The notes below the pieces were generated by a model, which ran no database searches, was not told the DNA's origin, and saw only the letters and a program-made list of their open reading frames with translations. DNA of 64,000 nucleotides from Oryzias latipes (lineage: Eukaryota; Chordata; Actinopteri; Beloniformes; Adrianichthyidae): NCBI RefSeq assembly GCF_002234675.1, contig NC_019867.2, positions 5,784,001 to 5,848,000 of the forward strand. The letters run 5' to 3'. Shown piece by piece: positions 35,701-49,647 of this stretch (position 1 is its first letter; the number at the start of each line of letters is the position of its first letter). The position numbers were made by a program, and so were the translations under genes.

Positions 35701-38391
35701 CAAACATGAATATTTGATGTGTTCTTGGCTGTTGCATCGGCCGCCGGTGTCTGGTAACCCAAAAGATGAGGTTGCTTTTTCCTGCTTTACAATGATCAAT
35801 AGATGTTAGTCAGGTAATCTTCCCCATTCCTAGCAGGCACTTACATCATCAGCTGAGGGTCAAATTCAGTCGGGAAGAGGAATTTACTTACAGGTCAACC
35901 TCCGGATCAACTGTCTCGCAACTTAAGGTGTTCTTGCAGTGCGATTGGTAGACCAACTTTATTCTACACAAGTAATTACACACAATAATGATGCAATAAA
36001 AGTCTTTACTTATGCCTTGTATTTCATTTGATAGATTGACAAAATGTTGCAATTCAAATGAACTGTCAGTTTTTTCCCCCTGTTTTGAAAATATGTAATC
36101 AATGTATCTATTTGGTCCATAAATAGGCCAAATATATAATAAAAAATAACAATCTTGAAGCTTGACAAAAGATTGCTGTTCTACCATAAAAATCTGTTAT
36201 ATTTACCCCTTCACATTGTAGGTCACTAATTTCCAGAGTACCACTTAATCCAGGGATGCTGCAGACATTTAGCACTACCTTTAAAAAAAAAAAAAGGACG
36301 ATTAAAAAATATAAAAATATAGATAATTGGGAATAAATCCATGCAAGGGGTTGAATGAGTCACCAATTGAACAAATTTCTAAAAATGATGAGAATTTAAC
36401 AGAAAAAATAATGTATAAGGCCAACAAGTGTTGGAAAAACATAAAAATGCTCACAAATGGATGTTTCTGAAAATTCCTAGATGTATTTTTTGAAACATAA
36501 AAAAAGTTCTTATTATGAACAAAAAATACAATGTTTTTGTGATATGCTCCAGGAAAGAGCTTAAAATTTAGTCAAGTAATTATCTGACAATTAAAGATGA
36601 ACAGTTGTGGGTTTAGATTAAACTTTTAATTTTACGACCATTCTTAAATTTTTATTGAACGACCAGCTTCAAAGTTTTCATGCTGCTTAGATCTGTTAAA
36701 GCAAACCACACTGGTTTTATAGTCATGTTTCTCTTTATTTCTGTACCAAAACTTTCTGTTTTATTTTTGACTAACTGGCATTTATGAAGTGATGTGCACA
36801 GTTTTAAAATCACTAATATTTTATTGTCCAAATACCCAGGTCCTGTCTCCACAATGCATGCACCTAATACATAATGATACAAAAGCATGAGGCATCTTGT
36901 TAGGCAGCACCACTTTGTCACAATAACACACACGTACATCTTACATTCAGCCGCTCACACAGTCAGCCTTTAGGACATGATGTGCCACATTCAGCAGGTA
37001 TTGAGTTTCTCCTTCCATTACTGCTGACTAACTCCTAGTCTGTGGTTTGAATGACAGCAGCAGGGTGCTCGGAGCAGGGTAACGTCCCATCGTGTCATGT
37101 TATTGAGCGGAGCTCTGGAAATCTGGGACAGTTAAACCCAATCCCTGAAACACAGCCGTCAGAGTGGCACATGCAGCGGCGTGTGGCAATCTCAGGCCGC
37201 TACAAACTTGTCGACTCAGTGGGTACAAATAAGAAAATCTTGATTTTGTTAACAAAGCGGGGTAAGAAATATCTCTTTTTACAAATACGGCCAAACCATA
37301 TGTTGATGGGGTTTTTAAATGTGTCCCTTTGGTCTTTGTTATGTCTACATCTTTACATTAAATGATCGTCATCTCATTGGCTGTCAATTGGGACGATTTA
37401 AAGATCATCCTCCATTAAAAAAAGCATTGAATGGTTTCAATCTTTCTTTGCATAACAACGTATTTAATATTTATATGGACAAACTGCAAAAAAGGCCAAT
37501 GTTACCAATCAGAACAAAGAAAATGCAGAACAAAACTTTATTGACTTGTTTGTAAAACCTTGCATTTTTAATCCCCTAACATCCCCTGATGGAGACAGAC
37601 AAAGCCCAAATCTGGAAAGACAAAAACTCAGCCAACAACAATAGGCTTGTTTTGTGTCCTAATTTGTACCCCTCTCTGCCCCCCCCCCCCCCACCCCCCA
37701 TGCCTGTGACCCTGAGAATCATCTCACCAAAACATTTCAATGATTGGACGTTCAAAGGGATCTGGAGGAGTGAAGGGAGAACAAATGCATTTTGCAGGAA
37801 TGCTTTCTAATTTGGGGCTTACCTAACAAACCCTGACGGCTGGGATTCACAAACTAGGGGGCATAATTGTTATTAAGATCATTTTTTGTTACTTTGCAGG
37901 TCGTTTGGTCACGTGTGAGCTGCCTTTTACTTAAAATCCAGCAACTGTGAGTGCTTCAGGTTATAAACCCAACATTTGTGAGACTGAGTTCCTGATGTGT
38001 TTCCTAACTCTTCATGCTTTTTTGGCTTTTGTGTCTGCAACAGAAGACTATTTTTCATTTGTTTGACCTTTGGAGAGTAAAAAATTGTCACAGTGGCAAA
38101 CAGAAATACTAGTCTTATGGGCAACAACATGTTTGTGAGGAAAAACAACTTTTTGCAGAGTAACTTCTTCACTAGACGTGCAATTTAGGAGCAGTTTATG
38201 ATCATTTTGCACAAAGGGAGGGCTCTGGAATATTTCTGAGTGCAAAAAGATCTTCCCATGTGAACAATTTGGGAATCACTGCCTCCTATTAACAGCAGTG
38301 GGCTACCGTACTTGGAAAAAAGGGGAAAAAAATCTTTTTTTTTCATCATGGTTTGCCTTAACTTCAAGTTTGTTTTTTCTTCCAACTAAGT

Positions 38392-38397
38392 TTTATT
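38392..38397 (-). promoter_or_regulatory. adamts12: possible poly(A) signal of adamts12
   Basis: AATAAA on the minus strand about 1 kb past the stop codon, the first perfect hexamer I noticed in that direction. A variant hexamer closer to the stop cannot be excluded. Confidence 0.35.
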
Positions 38398-39388
38398 AAT
38401 ATTAATGTTGCTAGATATTGATGTACAAAACTGGTTTTTAAAATGCACACACCAGGAATGTGGGTGAGTAAATCAAATTAATCTCATTGAAAAAAAAACA
38501 TTGTCATCTCAAAAGTAGTCGAAGAGGGATGACCTGCAACACCTCTCTACAAAATTTCAATTCTTATAGGTTTGACTGCATTATGATGCAAATGACATTT
38601 CCACAGCAAAAATAACAAAACCAGGTACTGAAGACAATGTAAACACACAGTGCCAGCTTCAAGAACAAAACAGAAAAAGAAAATAATGAAAAAAATCACT
38701 GTTTTAGCCAAGAAAGAAAACAAATGTATATAGTAATTCAGATGTTACACAATTTTTCAACAACTCCATGACTGTAACAGCGCTATCTTTGGTCCACAAT
38801 AAACTTAAAATTTGGGAGGATGAGCATTTTTGAGACCCACTGAAGAACTGGAATGACTTGGTAAAGGTTTTGAGAGTGGAACTAGAGTGAAGTGGTAGCC
38901 CTAAGATCCATTACATACTGGCACAATTTCAGTTAAGTCTAACAAAATTGCAAAATTTAGACACTCACTCCTACGATCAATTTAACGTCACTAACTAGCT
39001 GAACATTTTGCTTTTCAGACTACAAACAACAAATGAGCAGGAGCAAGAAAAACTGCAGATGTAGCACCAGGTTAAAACCAAAAACACTGTTAAGGAGAGT
39101 TTACAGCGGGAATCACTGAGTTAAAAATGTTTAAGTCTTACTATTGTTTCTCTGTATCACTGTTTATGTCTTTGACTCCTGTTTTGCTTTGTTTAAAAAA
39201 AAAAGACATTACAAAAAGAAAATGTTTCAAAAAAAATCAAACAGAACAAAGTGTCACAGTCCATCTCAGTTTAGTCCGCACGGGTTAACTGAAGAAGTCG
39301 ATGCCACTTTGGTTTTCTTGTGAACAGATGGCTTTGCATCGACATGAACTCACAGTAGGTCGTGTAATGAGTACAAGCCAAGTCGTGG

Positions 39389-41760
39389 CTACGGTCTGCA
39401 GGTCACACAACACTGTCTTTGGACAGACCTGAGAGTGCAGCGGCCCAAAAGCTTCAGCTTTTCACAGAAGCGAGAAGAAATGGCGTTCTTCCTGCAAGCT
39501 AGACAAGCATGAAAAGAAACAGATGTTTAAGTCAAGTGCTGTAACATTCTACCATGACAAGATATGTGCTCAGGGCTGCAGCTATCTGACCCAAGTTCCT
39601 CAGGGTCTGCTAGTCATAAAAAATACTTCTGGAAACATTTTCAAGTAAAAACTGACATGCATATGTATCAATTCTGTCTTTTCTTGGTCTCAGTTCAGCT
39701 TCAACTCTCATCCTGTATATACAATGTAACTCTACTTTTTAGACCTTAACTTGCTGGGATTTCAAAAACAGAAAAAGTTTGAAACAAAACACATGCAGAC
39801 ATACAAATACAGCCAAAACATTAGATCTTCATAGAAAAAACATTAAAATAGGTTGTTACACACGGACCTGAGCTGCATTCCTGCATGCTGCACATTCTGA
39901 GTGTTACTGGTTTTAAAATCTTCTCACAGCGGCTGTTTGGCACGACAGCCGATTCCCGCCCCGTCACACACTTGACCGACCGCCGTTGCTGGCCACCACC
40001 ACAGCTCACTGAGCACTGCAAGAGATAGAAATAGCTCAGTTAAGTGTGTAAGATAATGAAAATAAAAATAAAGTTTCGAGTCCTCTTCGATGATGTGGAC
40101 AGACCTCCTCCCAGTCCCCACTCTTCCAGTGGGCGCATGGCTCTAAGCTGCAGGGCTCTGTGCTGTTTGGCCTCTGAGTGGTGCTGCAGTGATGTGGCTC
40201 AGCGCAGAACACCCGCCGCTCACGGACGCCTTCGCCACAAATCCCAGTGCACTGAGGGGCAAAACATGGAGTCAAAGGGGTAGCTAGAAGGAAACACAAA
40301 CTCTGTCTTTTTTCTTCAAAGTTGACATTAAATTAGGGTCCAAGAAGACACTTCTCATCTGTTTAAAAAATACTTTTTTAAATAACCTTTTTAGAATATC
40401 TTGTGCTTGTAATTGATGTTTTACTTAATAACAAATATTGTGTCGAAAAATTATTAGAACTACATTTGGAAAATGAAAATCCTGTTACCAATATCAGAAA
40501 AATCACATAGGTTGAGTGGATTTTCTTTATTTCTCCATCCACTAAAACCCCACTTCAAGGCACATGTCATCTTTTAAAAAAAAACATTTTATCTCAATTG
40601 ATCAGTTTCTCTTGCTTGTTAAATAACTTTGTACCAGAATGTAAGAATTGATTGAACGATATATACAAATAAAAACAAATACACGACAAAGCAGCACATC
40701 AGACTGAACAGAGGAGGCAAACACTGAGATTCAGTAACTGGCAACATTTTTAGTAGCACTAAATTAGGGTCACATTAAGAGAATTTTTGACACAATTGAA
40801 GTTGAAATGTCCCTACCGGTCCCCAGGGTGATACATCCCAGTTCATGCAGGGGTTGTGAGGACACACCAAGGTGCTGAGAGGCCTGCTGGACACAGCCTG
40901 GCAGTGAAACGGTCTAAGTGGACGTTTACTTTGAGCGTCCACACACTGGACGTCCCGGAATCTCCTTTTAACCAACGCACAATCATCTGGACACTGAGGG
41001 GAGAATGGTATTACACTGAATGACTTGCACATAAATGAAAACTTGAGCTATGTTCACACCGCCCTCTGCAACACGTCTTCAAGCAACTACTTCCAATGAA
41101 AAGTCAATGTAATCTTGCATAAATGCGCGTTTTGGGATTCTGAGTTCAAAACTCTCATATTCGTAAGTTGCTAGACGAGTTTTTAGTCTGTGTTTGGGCT
41201 CTACGAACAAAACGCGTGTTGAAAATGAAACCAGTTGAGCTTCCACCAATCAGGGAGTATGATTTGATAGTGAGGCATAGATGGTGTCCTTTTCTATCCA
41301 TGGAAGTGTCATTTGTTTGAAAATTGAACATGATTGATCAAATTAATAATTGTAGTTTGTGCCCGGACAGAATTCTATGACACCAAGTCTTTCACATATT
41401 GGAATAGAGCTGTGAAAGAAAAAGCCTGGGTAAAGATCTGTGAGATTTGCACCACTTGGACATTTTGCACCAAGCCTCTTCCAACATGCACTATCACTGT
41501 GTAGCGCCAGTCCAGTGTGAACACAAAGCATGTTCAACAACTTTCGTTCAGCGCGTTCTTGAACATGCATCACTTCCCCGTTGTGTACGTAGCATGAGAC
41601 GACTTACTTTGCTCCAGCTGCCAGCTTGCCATGTGGCGCATGGCTGCAGGTGACATGTCCGTGCAGGTTCAGGTCTCTTCATTTTGGCACAATCTTCCTC
41701 ATTCTGTGAACTGCACGTCACTGCTCTCCACACAGCTCCAATCCCACAGGTTGTTGAACA
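39389..41760 (-). CDS. adamts12: adamts12 exons 20-24: TSP1 repeats 5-8 and PLAC domain
   Basis: Exons 41608-41760, 40817-40993, 40105-40251, 39868-40015 and 39389-39498 (residues 1319-1562). Repeats 5-8 each straddle a junction, beginning W-x4-W in one exon and Cys in the next, so exons 20-22 are symmetrical phase 0 units. Repeat 6 starts C-P-D-D-C and lacks the usual Gly and O-fucosylation site. The last exon was found by phase: only the acceptor at 39500-39499 gives a frame with the PLAC-type cysteines ([11 protein letters not shown] then C-T and C-C-V-T-C). Stop is TAG at 39391-39389. Confidence 0.93.
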
Positions 41761-44700
41761 CTGAGGAAAGAAAGGCCTTTTCTCTTTAAAACTCAGTTCA
41801 ATTGACGTATATTTGGTTTGAAAATACAAACAAGTTTTATAGAAAACGTTGAGTGTGAACTTTTTTAGCTTTAGTGTTGGATGTTTTGACTCAAAGAATC
41901 AGGGAGGGAGCATGGAACCATATCAATAGCCTTTTTACACTTCCTTGATAAAAACTTACAAGTTTTGCATTATTGTTGGATTGAGCTAATTATGTAACAA
42001 AATATCTTTACTCACCTCACTCCAGTTTCCAACAATCCAGAAGACGTCCATGCTGGCCGTCTCTCTGGCCGTCTCTCTGGCCTTCAGCTTGTTTTGGTGA
42101 CTGACCAAGCTGCTTTGGGGAGTTTTTTGTTTCTGGTTTTGATTCTTTGATCCACCACTTTTGAACTTGGAAGACGTCTCAGTAGGACGTGAGCTGGAAC
42201 TGTTGTCCTCAAGTGTTGCAGCTGACTTTCTCATTGTAATTGTTGGTGTGGGGTGAGGGGATGGTGCCGTGGTGAATGATTTTCTTGGTGTGACAGAAGG
42301 AGCTCTTTTCGTCTGGGTGTCGGTTTTAGGTGAGCCAGCCCTGTTCCTGTAACTGGGAGTGATGAGTGGATTCCTGCGTGTCCAGCCTTGGCTGATATTT
42401 GGAGTGATGGAGAGGTTGGATATGTGTTCAGTTGTCTGAGTACTGGTGAAAGGAACAGGGTTGGTAGTTGTGGCTGGTGCTCTGATTCTATGCATTGTTA
42501 CTGGGCTTTTTTGCGGTTTTGAAGGAGTTACTTGAAGAAAACTTTTGGGTGATGTAGCTGTGGTAAAAACTTCCATGTCACTAATCTTGTCTTCTGCTGC
42601 TGTTGTCATATCTTCAACAACATAATCATATCCTGCAGTGTACATGAGCATGGTGGGCGTACTTCCCTCTTCTAAATTTTCATCTTCTATAAGAGTTACT
42701 TGTTTCTGTTTTTCTGTTTTAGTGCTGTTTTTTGGATTCTCAATTTTTCTCATCCCAAAACTAAAATCAAAGCCATCTGCATCGATGATTTCAGGGGTTG
42801 TGTGTTCAAAGTCTGGAAGTGATGTGGTTTTAAGTATGAAATTTGTTGTAGCTTCTTTTTTTGTCGATGTAGGTGCAGCTGTGGTTCCTGGATGCTGGGA
42901 AGGAGGAGTTCTTGGAGGGGAGATACGACGGGACATAGATAGAAACCCTGGTTTTCTGTAAAGACTTGAGTTTGGACAGTTCTGCAAGGCACATAGGGAT
43001 CTGGATCTGGGTTTGGCGGCGAGGTTGCATGCCTTCCTGGGCGTCAGGGCACATGTTACATTGCGTGAACGAACACCTCCTCCGCATGTTGCAGAGCACT
43101 AGAAGACAAAAAACAGAAAAAAGTCACCTTATTCAGTAGAGGGTCAGTTAGATAGAATGATAACATCCTGAGAATAGGACTTACTTCTCCCCAGCTGCTA
43201 ACAGCCCAATCCTTCCCACATGGTACATCCCTGTTACACGGCACTACAGGTTTTGGTTTCAGAAGATGCTTGCATTCCACAGGATGGAGCACTCTTTCTT
43301 CCCAGGAAACGGTGCGAACACAGAGAACGGTTCGCTTCCTCACACCCTCAGACCCACAGGTAGCTGTACACTGTTGCCAGCTGCCAACCCACCACCTGAA
43401 ACAGATTTGGCAGAAAGTAGACAACAAAACACATGACAGTTGATATTTTTCCTGAAAATGTAGTGCCATTAAAAGTAGATATATACTACTCACACCCTAC
43501 CTCAGATTTTTATGAGTTGTTAAATCCTAAATCTTGTGGATCTTTAAATAGACGGAATTTTCTGGATTATTTTGCTCTTTTTGCACAGTCTTGTGCTGCA
43601 GGTCAGTTACACCGAAAATGTCAAACCACGAATCACATGTAGAACATTTTTACAGGTTAGAGCCACTATTAAAAGGATTTTTTAAAAATATTCTTCCAGG
43701 AACCAGATGCTTAGATGTCAGAACATTATTTTGCGTATCAATGCCAAATCCATGGATGTTGATCTCAATAATTGTAAGGAAATTTGATTCTTTCACTGAA
43801 TACATTAATGTTGGATCTTCAGTCAACTATTCAATCAGAACGTATTTACATACCAGGAGTACAGGCTCACTAAAATGCTTCACAAAACAACAGTAAAAAT
43901 CATAAGAAACACAATTTTACAACGTTATACAAATAAAATCTATAAATTCAAGGTTAGTTTGATACAATTCGTCCTTTTTTTTTTAAAACTGATTCACCCA
44001 TCCATCCATCTTCAGAACCTGCTAAATCTCTTGTGGGATAGTGGGGTTGCGGGAGCCTGTCCAGCTGTTATTGGGTGAGGGTGGGGTAAAACCTGGACAG
44101 GTTGCTGGTAGGTTGCAGGTTCCACACTATCACAATTTAACTGGTGTTCCAAGTAATAACCAGTGGATGCACGAGGAGAAGAACGTGCAAACTAGACAAA
44201 AAAAGGTCCTAGGCAGGATTTGAACCAGGGCCTTTTCACTGTCAGATGAGGACTAACCGTCACACCAACGAGCAACCTGAAACTCATTCACCAACTGAGG
44301 AATAATTTGGCTCAAAGTTTGTAATCGCCCTAAGTTTGTAATCAAAACAGGTCAACAACGGTGAAACATGTAGAAATGTCAATAAAACAATACACTTTTC
44401 AATAAACCTTGAGCCTTTGAACAGCAGTAAATGTAAAATTATAACGAGATGGACGAGACATGGGAGTGCACACACCTAGCAGGGCATTCCATGTTCTTGC
44501 ATTGGCGGAGTTTGTCATCTGGACGGCTGTCGGAGTCACACAGAGACTCGTCCACAACGCCCATGTCCGCCTGAAAACAGCGAACAGGCTGGTGTTGTTC
44601 TCCTAAGATCAGCCAGGAATCCATAAAAAAACATATTAGGATGAACCACATGGAGATGTGCAGTAGTAGGAGAGACAGGTAAACGTATTTGGATCAAATT

Positions 44701-47700
44701 AAGCCACACCTGAACCACAGGTGGTGCTGCAGGCTGTCCAGGCTCCATGTCTCCAAAAGTAAATCGGTTCAGTGACCTCATTCTCAGAGTCTTTTGTCTT
44801 CTTGATGATGTACTCGTACTGTATTCCTGGATTCTTTTCTTGAATCAACAGCTAGAAAAACCACAGAAGAGACAGCTATGAGATTTAGAACCAAAATAGG
44901 AGTGAGGATGACCTTTTTTTAATCCAGACCTATGAATGTGGGCCCAACCTGTAACATGACTGGATGCTTGGTGGGTCCAGGAGCAGTGAGGTTCTCCACA
45001 TTCCCATTGCGTTCATAATAGAACGTCGTCCCGCCCACTTCATACTCGCCATTCCACTGGATTATGAAGTTGCCGTTCAGGAAGTACTCCTCTGACTCCA
45101 CGCTCTTTAGGGCCAGGAAGTTTCCCACCTCCGACGCTTCCTTTACCGAAATATACCGTGCCCCCTCAGGTATCACCCCCACGTCCACGTAGCCTAAGAG
45201 AGTTGGGGGGGGGGGTCAGAGTCACACACAGTAAGGCAATGGATGGCCCACCATGGCTGCTGCCACATTCACATCCAGACTGCCAGACAACCTTCCTCTG
45301 ATGTTTAATAGAGGGTGGGCTGAGTCTGCGGGGGTGGCGGGCGTTTGTGTGTGTGTGACTGAACGCGTGCTTGTTTTCAGCGTGGGGGGGCATTGCTCTG
45401 TCTCTGGTTTTTATTGTGCGGGGATGAGGAAGGAGCAAACAGGGGGGGACAGCAATGAGTGGGTCTCTGGAGTTTAACGATGTTTGTGGGAAGGTGTGTG
45501 TTTTTGTGTTTGTGAAAGGAGGGGGAGGCTGCAAATCTTTTGAAGTCACAGACATCTGGGCCGCTTATCTGGAAAAGGATGCAGTGCAAGGCAAAAGCAC
45601 ACACAGAAGAGGAGAAACAGGAGATAGACGGGGAGGAGGGGAGCCTACAGTTTCAAACCCTCTTTCACTGTCAATCTGTCTTTATGGCTTCTCTGTTTTT
45701 CCAAATGTGCAAAATCTGCCAAAGAAACCAGTCTGTAGACACATGCTTACATTTCCTACAGGACAAACAGCTGTGCACTGTGGACAAGGTGGCTGCCATG
45801 ACAACCAACAAACAAAAAGCACAACATTTTTTCACACTCTGTTGTTGGGCACTTCAAAGCTCATTATGGGTTTGTTTTTGTTTTTAATAATGATTTTCGT
45901 CTTTGGATACGTTTACATGGGTTATTCATGCAGTACTTACCAAATTCTTCTCCTTGATCGAACGACTTTGAGACGGTCTGACAGCTTGTTCCATCGCCTA
46001 AACAGACGCCGCATCGATCCTCCACAGCGTTTGATTCAATGCCATAGTCACAACCTACGTCCTGCAGAACAAACACACGTAAAAACACAAAGGTGATAAA
46101 GCCCTGCACAGCGAACGCTTCATACAAGTGGTCTTAACCCACTAATTTAAAACATTAACTGTATAACAGACGTGGACTGGGAGAATGTAACATCACCCAT
46201 AGAACATGGCTTACATGCGGCTTCAATCAAATTAAGTCAAATCAGTCACCATTTTTTCATGATACAGACGCCACCATGTTGGAGCCAGAAATCATCATTA
46301 TGCAGTAGTTGGTCAGAGTGGGTCTGAGTAAACTTTTCTACGACAAGTACTCTGGCCAATCAGAAGTGAGCTTGGAGGAAGCTACCACTTGAAAGCTGAC
46401 TAAATAAACATAATTGAGGCATTTAATTGGTTGATTATGATAGAAAAAAGGTAGCAAAGTAAGATTAGTTATTCTGAAAAGTAGAATTACATAGTAATAG
46501 CTGTTCATTTTTCTATAGAAGTCTATGAGAGTTTGGCTTCTTGGAACCAGCGGGTACATCTTTTTTGAAATGCAAGGGGGAAGGGGTTACTCAGTCCAGT
46601 TCTCATATACAGTCAATGTTGGAAAAGTTACAATGAAAAACACCACCCTGCTCTACTAGACCCCCCCACCTTCAGTCTATCAGTCTCTTACCAAGCCACA
46701 CTACCTTGCACACTCCGTTGACACAGATGTTTCTGGATTTGTTGTTCATGAAGCATGGCGTTCCATCAGTCACAATGTCCAGCATCCTCTCAGAGAAAAA
46801 CTCACCGACAGGTTGACAGTGCAGTTCGCAGGGATTTGCTGTGGAGGATTGCGAAGGAGGAAGATTCACTTGAGAGTGGTGGTTCAGTCTTAAACCACGT
46901 TCAAACACCACTAAATCATAACCTATTCATCAATTTTGTTAACCCGCTATATCCCTTGTCAGGGTCACGGGGTCTCCAGAACCTGTCTCTGCTCCTGTTG
47001 GGTGAATCGGAGCAGGGCCACACAATCACTCCCTCACACATTTACACATGCACACCTAAGGACACTTAGAGTGATCTATGAAGTGTAGTCTTAGACTGCG
47101 GGAGGAAGCCGGAGTGCCCGGAGAAAACCCATATATGCTTAGGGGGAACATGCAAACTTCACACAGAGGTCTCAGCTGGGATTCGAACTAAGGCCAAACT
47201 ATTATCCCTCCAGTGCTCCGCTTAGCATGATCACGGATGTGGCAGCATCCATTCATTTTCTGAACCAACCTCAGTCCCAATAATGCTCATTGAGTTGATG
47301 GAGCCAACCCAGCTTCAACAACTGCAGTCAGGGTACACCTTGAACAGGACCCCAGTCCGTTGCAAGGCCACACAGAGACACACAACAAGTTCACACCTAA
47401 GGGACAATTTGAAGTCACCAATCACCCTATAGAGCATTTTTTTTTAATTGTGGAAGGTAGCTAGAAGGGTGAAAGATGCACAAGGAGAACATCCAAACTC
47501 CACCTTCAAACCAAGGGCTTCTTGCTGTGAGGCAAGAGTGCTAACCACTACACCGCTGGGTTGTTGTGTTGACCAGCCCCTGTCACTCAAGCATGTCAAG
47601 GCTACAGCAGGTGGTCTGCAACAACAATTAGTTCCAACGAATGATGTGTTTTTTGTTCAGTTAAAGAAAATTGTCTGATGATGCAACAATAGCTGGGAGA

Positions 47701-49615
47701 GACTATAACAACTGCTTAATTAAACAAACAAAAACAAAAAAAAAAACACAACTCAAAGCTTGACCGTTTTAAAAGCAAATGCTGCCCTCTACTGGGAAAA
47801 GCCTCTCAACTGTCCATATTTATTTTATGATTGAAAAAAAATAATACTGCATCTGTTTGTGGTGTATTCTGTGACTTACTAGGGCTAAAAACAGGAATCC
47901 AGTGGTAGAGCTCGTTGTGGTACGGCACAGTGTCAAACTCACTACACAGCATCTCTCTAAAGGTTGGTTTGTCTCTCTGACAAGGTTTTGTGTTACAGGT
48001 CCGATAGCGCTTCCTCTCCCCTGTGCAGTATCTGCCCCCGAACTCTGGCCTATGAGAAATACAGCGACAGACCACCTTCATAAAAAGAAACATCAAGAAA
48101 ACTGAAAAATGTGTTTTTTAGTGATTCAAACGCTTTGTGAGGAGTCAGATCTTACTTAGGGTTATTACATTCCCTCTCTGCAGACTGAACTCCTGTACCA
48201 CAGGTCCGAGAGCAGTAAGACCAGGTACTCCACTGTCCCCATCCACCATTCACCGTTTCAGGCAGCTTACCCACAATTACACACTCCCCAGAGATGCACC
48301 ACTAAATAAAAGAAAATAACAGCAAAATGCTTTGATTTTTTTTTTTAATTTTTGTTTTAAATCATGCTCACATTTGTACTTCTAATGACCAATGTGACAA
48401 AGCATCTGCTCACCTTCTCTGGTCCACAGCGGGTACCATCGATGGGAGAATCCAGTTTGGAGCGACAAGAGCCATTTACAGAACACCAAAGAATCTGGCA
48501 CACATTCTGAAACAGACACATCAGTCAAAAACAACGAGAATGGGCGGGGTTTTGTCTTTGACTTGGTCATGACACACACATCAACCTCCGGACAGAAAGT
48601 AGCGTTTGGACCATACTGGAGCTGGCACTGGTGGTGGGTGGTGTAGCGGATGCCAAGACGAGCCAGTGGCGTGGCAATGTCCCTCTTAGAGGGACGGTCA
48701 TCGAGGCAAAAGCCCCAACCCCGGCTGAGACGGAGAAAAGGAGAAGAAAAACCAAATGACAATTTTAAAGAAAGATGTGAGAGTCACAAAACTGCAGAGT
48801 GGGCTACAGAGGAACACTGCGGACAACAGAGATGTTTGTCAGATAAATATGAAGCATGCGTTTGTATTCCCACATTTACTCTTCATGCTGCAGAACTGCA
48901 GGTGAAAGCTGTATTACCCAGAGAAAAACACACAAGCACAGTAAAATTATACAAATTACAAAGAGAAACGTTTTAATTTCATATCACTCAGACGTTCTAC
49001 TTCTTACTGCTCTGTTTGTTATTCCAAATTCCAGGTGCACTGTTCAGGGCCCACCCGTAGGAAAATCTTGTTTTTAGTGTTTTTTACATGTTCTTGTGGC
49101 TTTTTTCTGATGATGGAGAACCCATTTTGAAAAAATTAGAAACACAATTGCATCTTGTAGTATTTCTTCATTCAAATTGTCTTGAATCAGGAGCAGACTG
49201 TTTGAAAAAGAGCTTATTTGTGGTGTAGAAAATCTGCAGGGCACGAACTCCCCAAAAATTGGAGGAGAGGAATGAGGGTGGGGTTCCTCCACACCAACAA
49301 GCACATTTCTAATGAACTACTGCTGCTTTGCAGAAACTATAGATGTCCTAGAAAACTACACAGGTTTTTTTTTGTATTTTGGCCAAAAACAACATAATCA
49401 TGATTAAAAGACCCCTGGGAATGCTCTTAAATAGGATCAAAAGACTTACAGTACTTTCAGTTCCTGGAACAAGCAGTCTACACCTGTAATTTCATTCAAT
49501 CCCAGGAAAGTGGAAGGAGTTGCAATACACGCAGCAACAGAGAATAAAAAAGAAACAGAATGTGCTCTATTTTTAAGCTCAAAGGCTTTTTGTGTGTGTG
49601 TGTGTGTGTGTGTGG

Positions 49616-49647
<32 letters not shown>

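Larger units (their letters stand above)
31402..39388. other. gene-free interval between fgf10 promoter side and adamts12 3' end
   Basis: Includes the fgf10 5' flank (31402 to about 33100). That flank holds a run of G at 32144-32164, a short TG run near 32390, and a complex GC-balanced segment at about 32440-32700. Beyond about 33100 it is AT-rich with no recognised gene. A C-run lies at 37681-37692. The 3' untranslated region of adamts12 occupies the right end, with a minus-strand AATAAA at 38392-38397 as a possible poly(A) signal. Confidence 0.6.

Noticed and set aside
39489..39498. Acceptor at CTTGCAG|GAAG for the last adamts12 exon
   Set aside because: With the one-base phase carried from exon 23 it leads to an early stop. 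The CTAG acceptor eight bases upstream gives the PLAC cysteines.
45455..46096. 213-codon open frame (+) antisense to adamts12 exon 14
   Set aside because: Overlaps a real exon on the other strand. The residues show no family and it crosses intron sequence.
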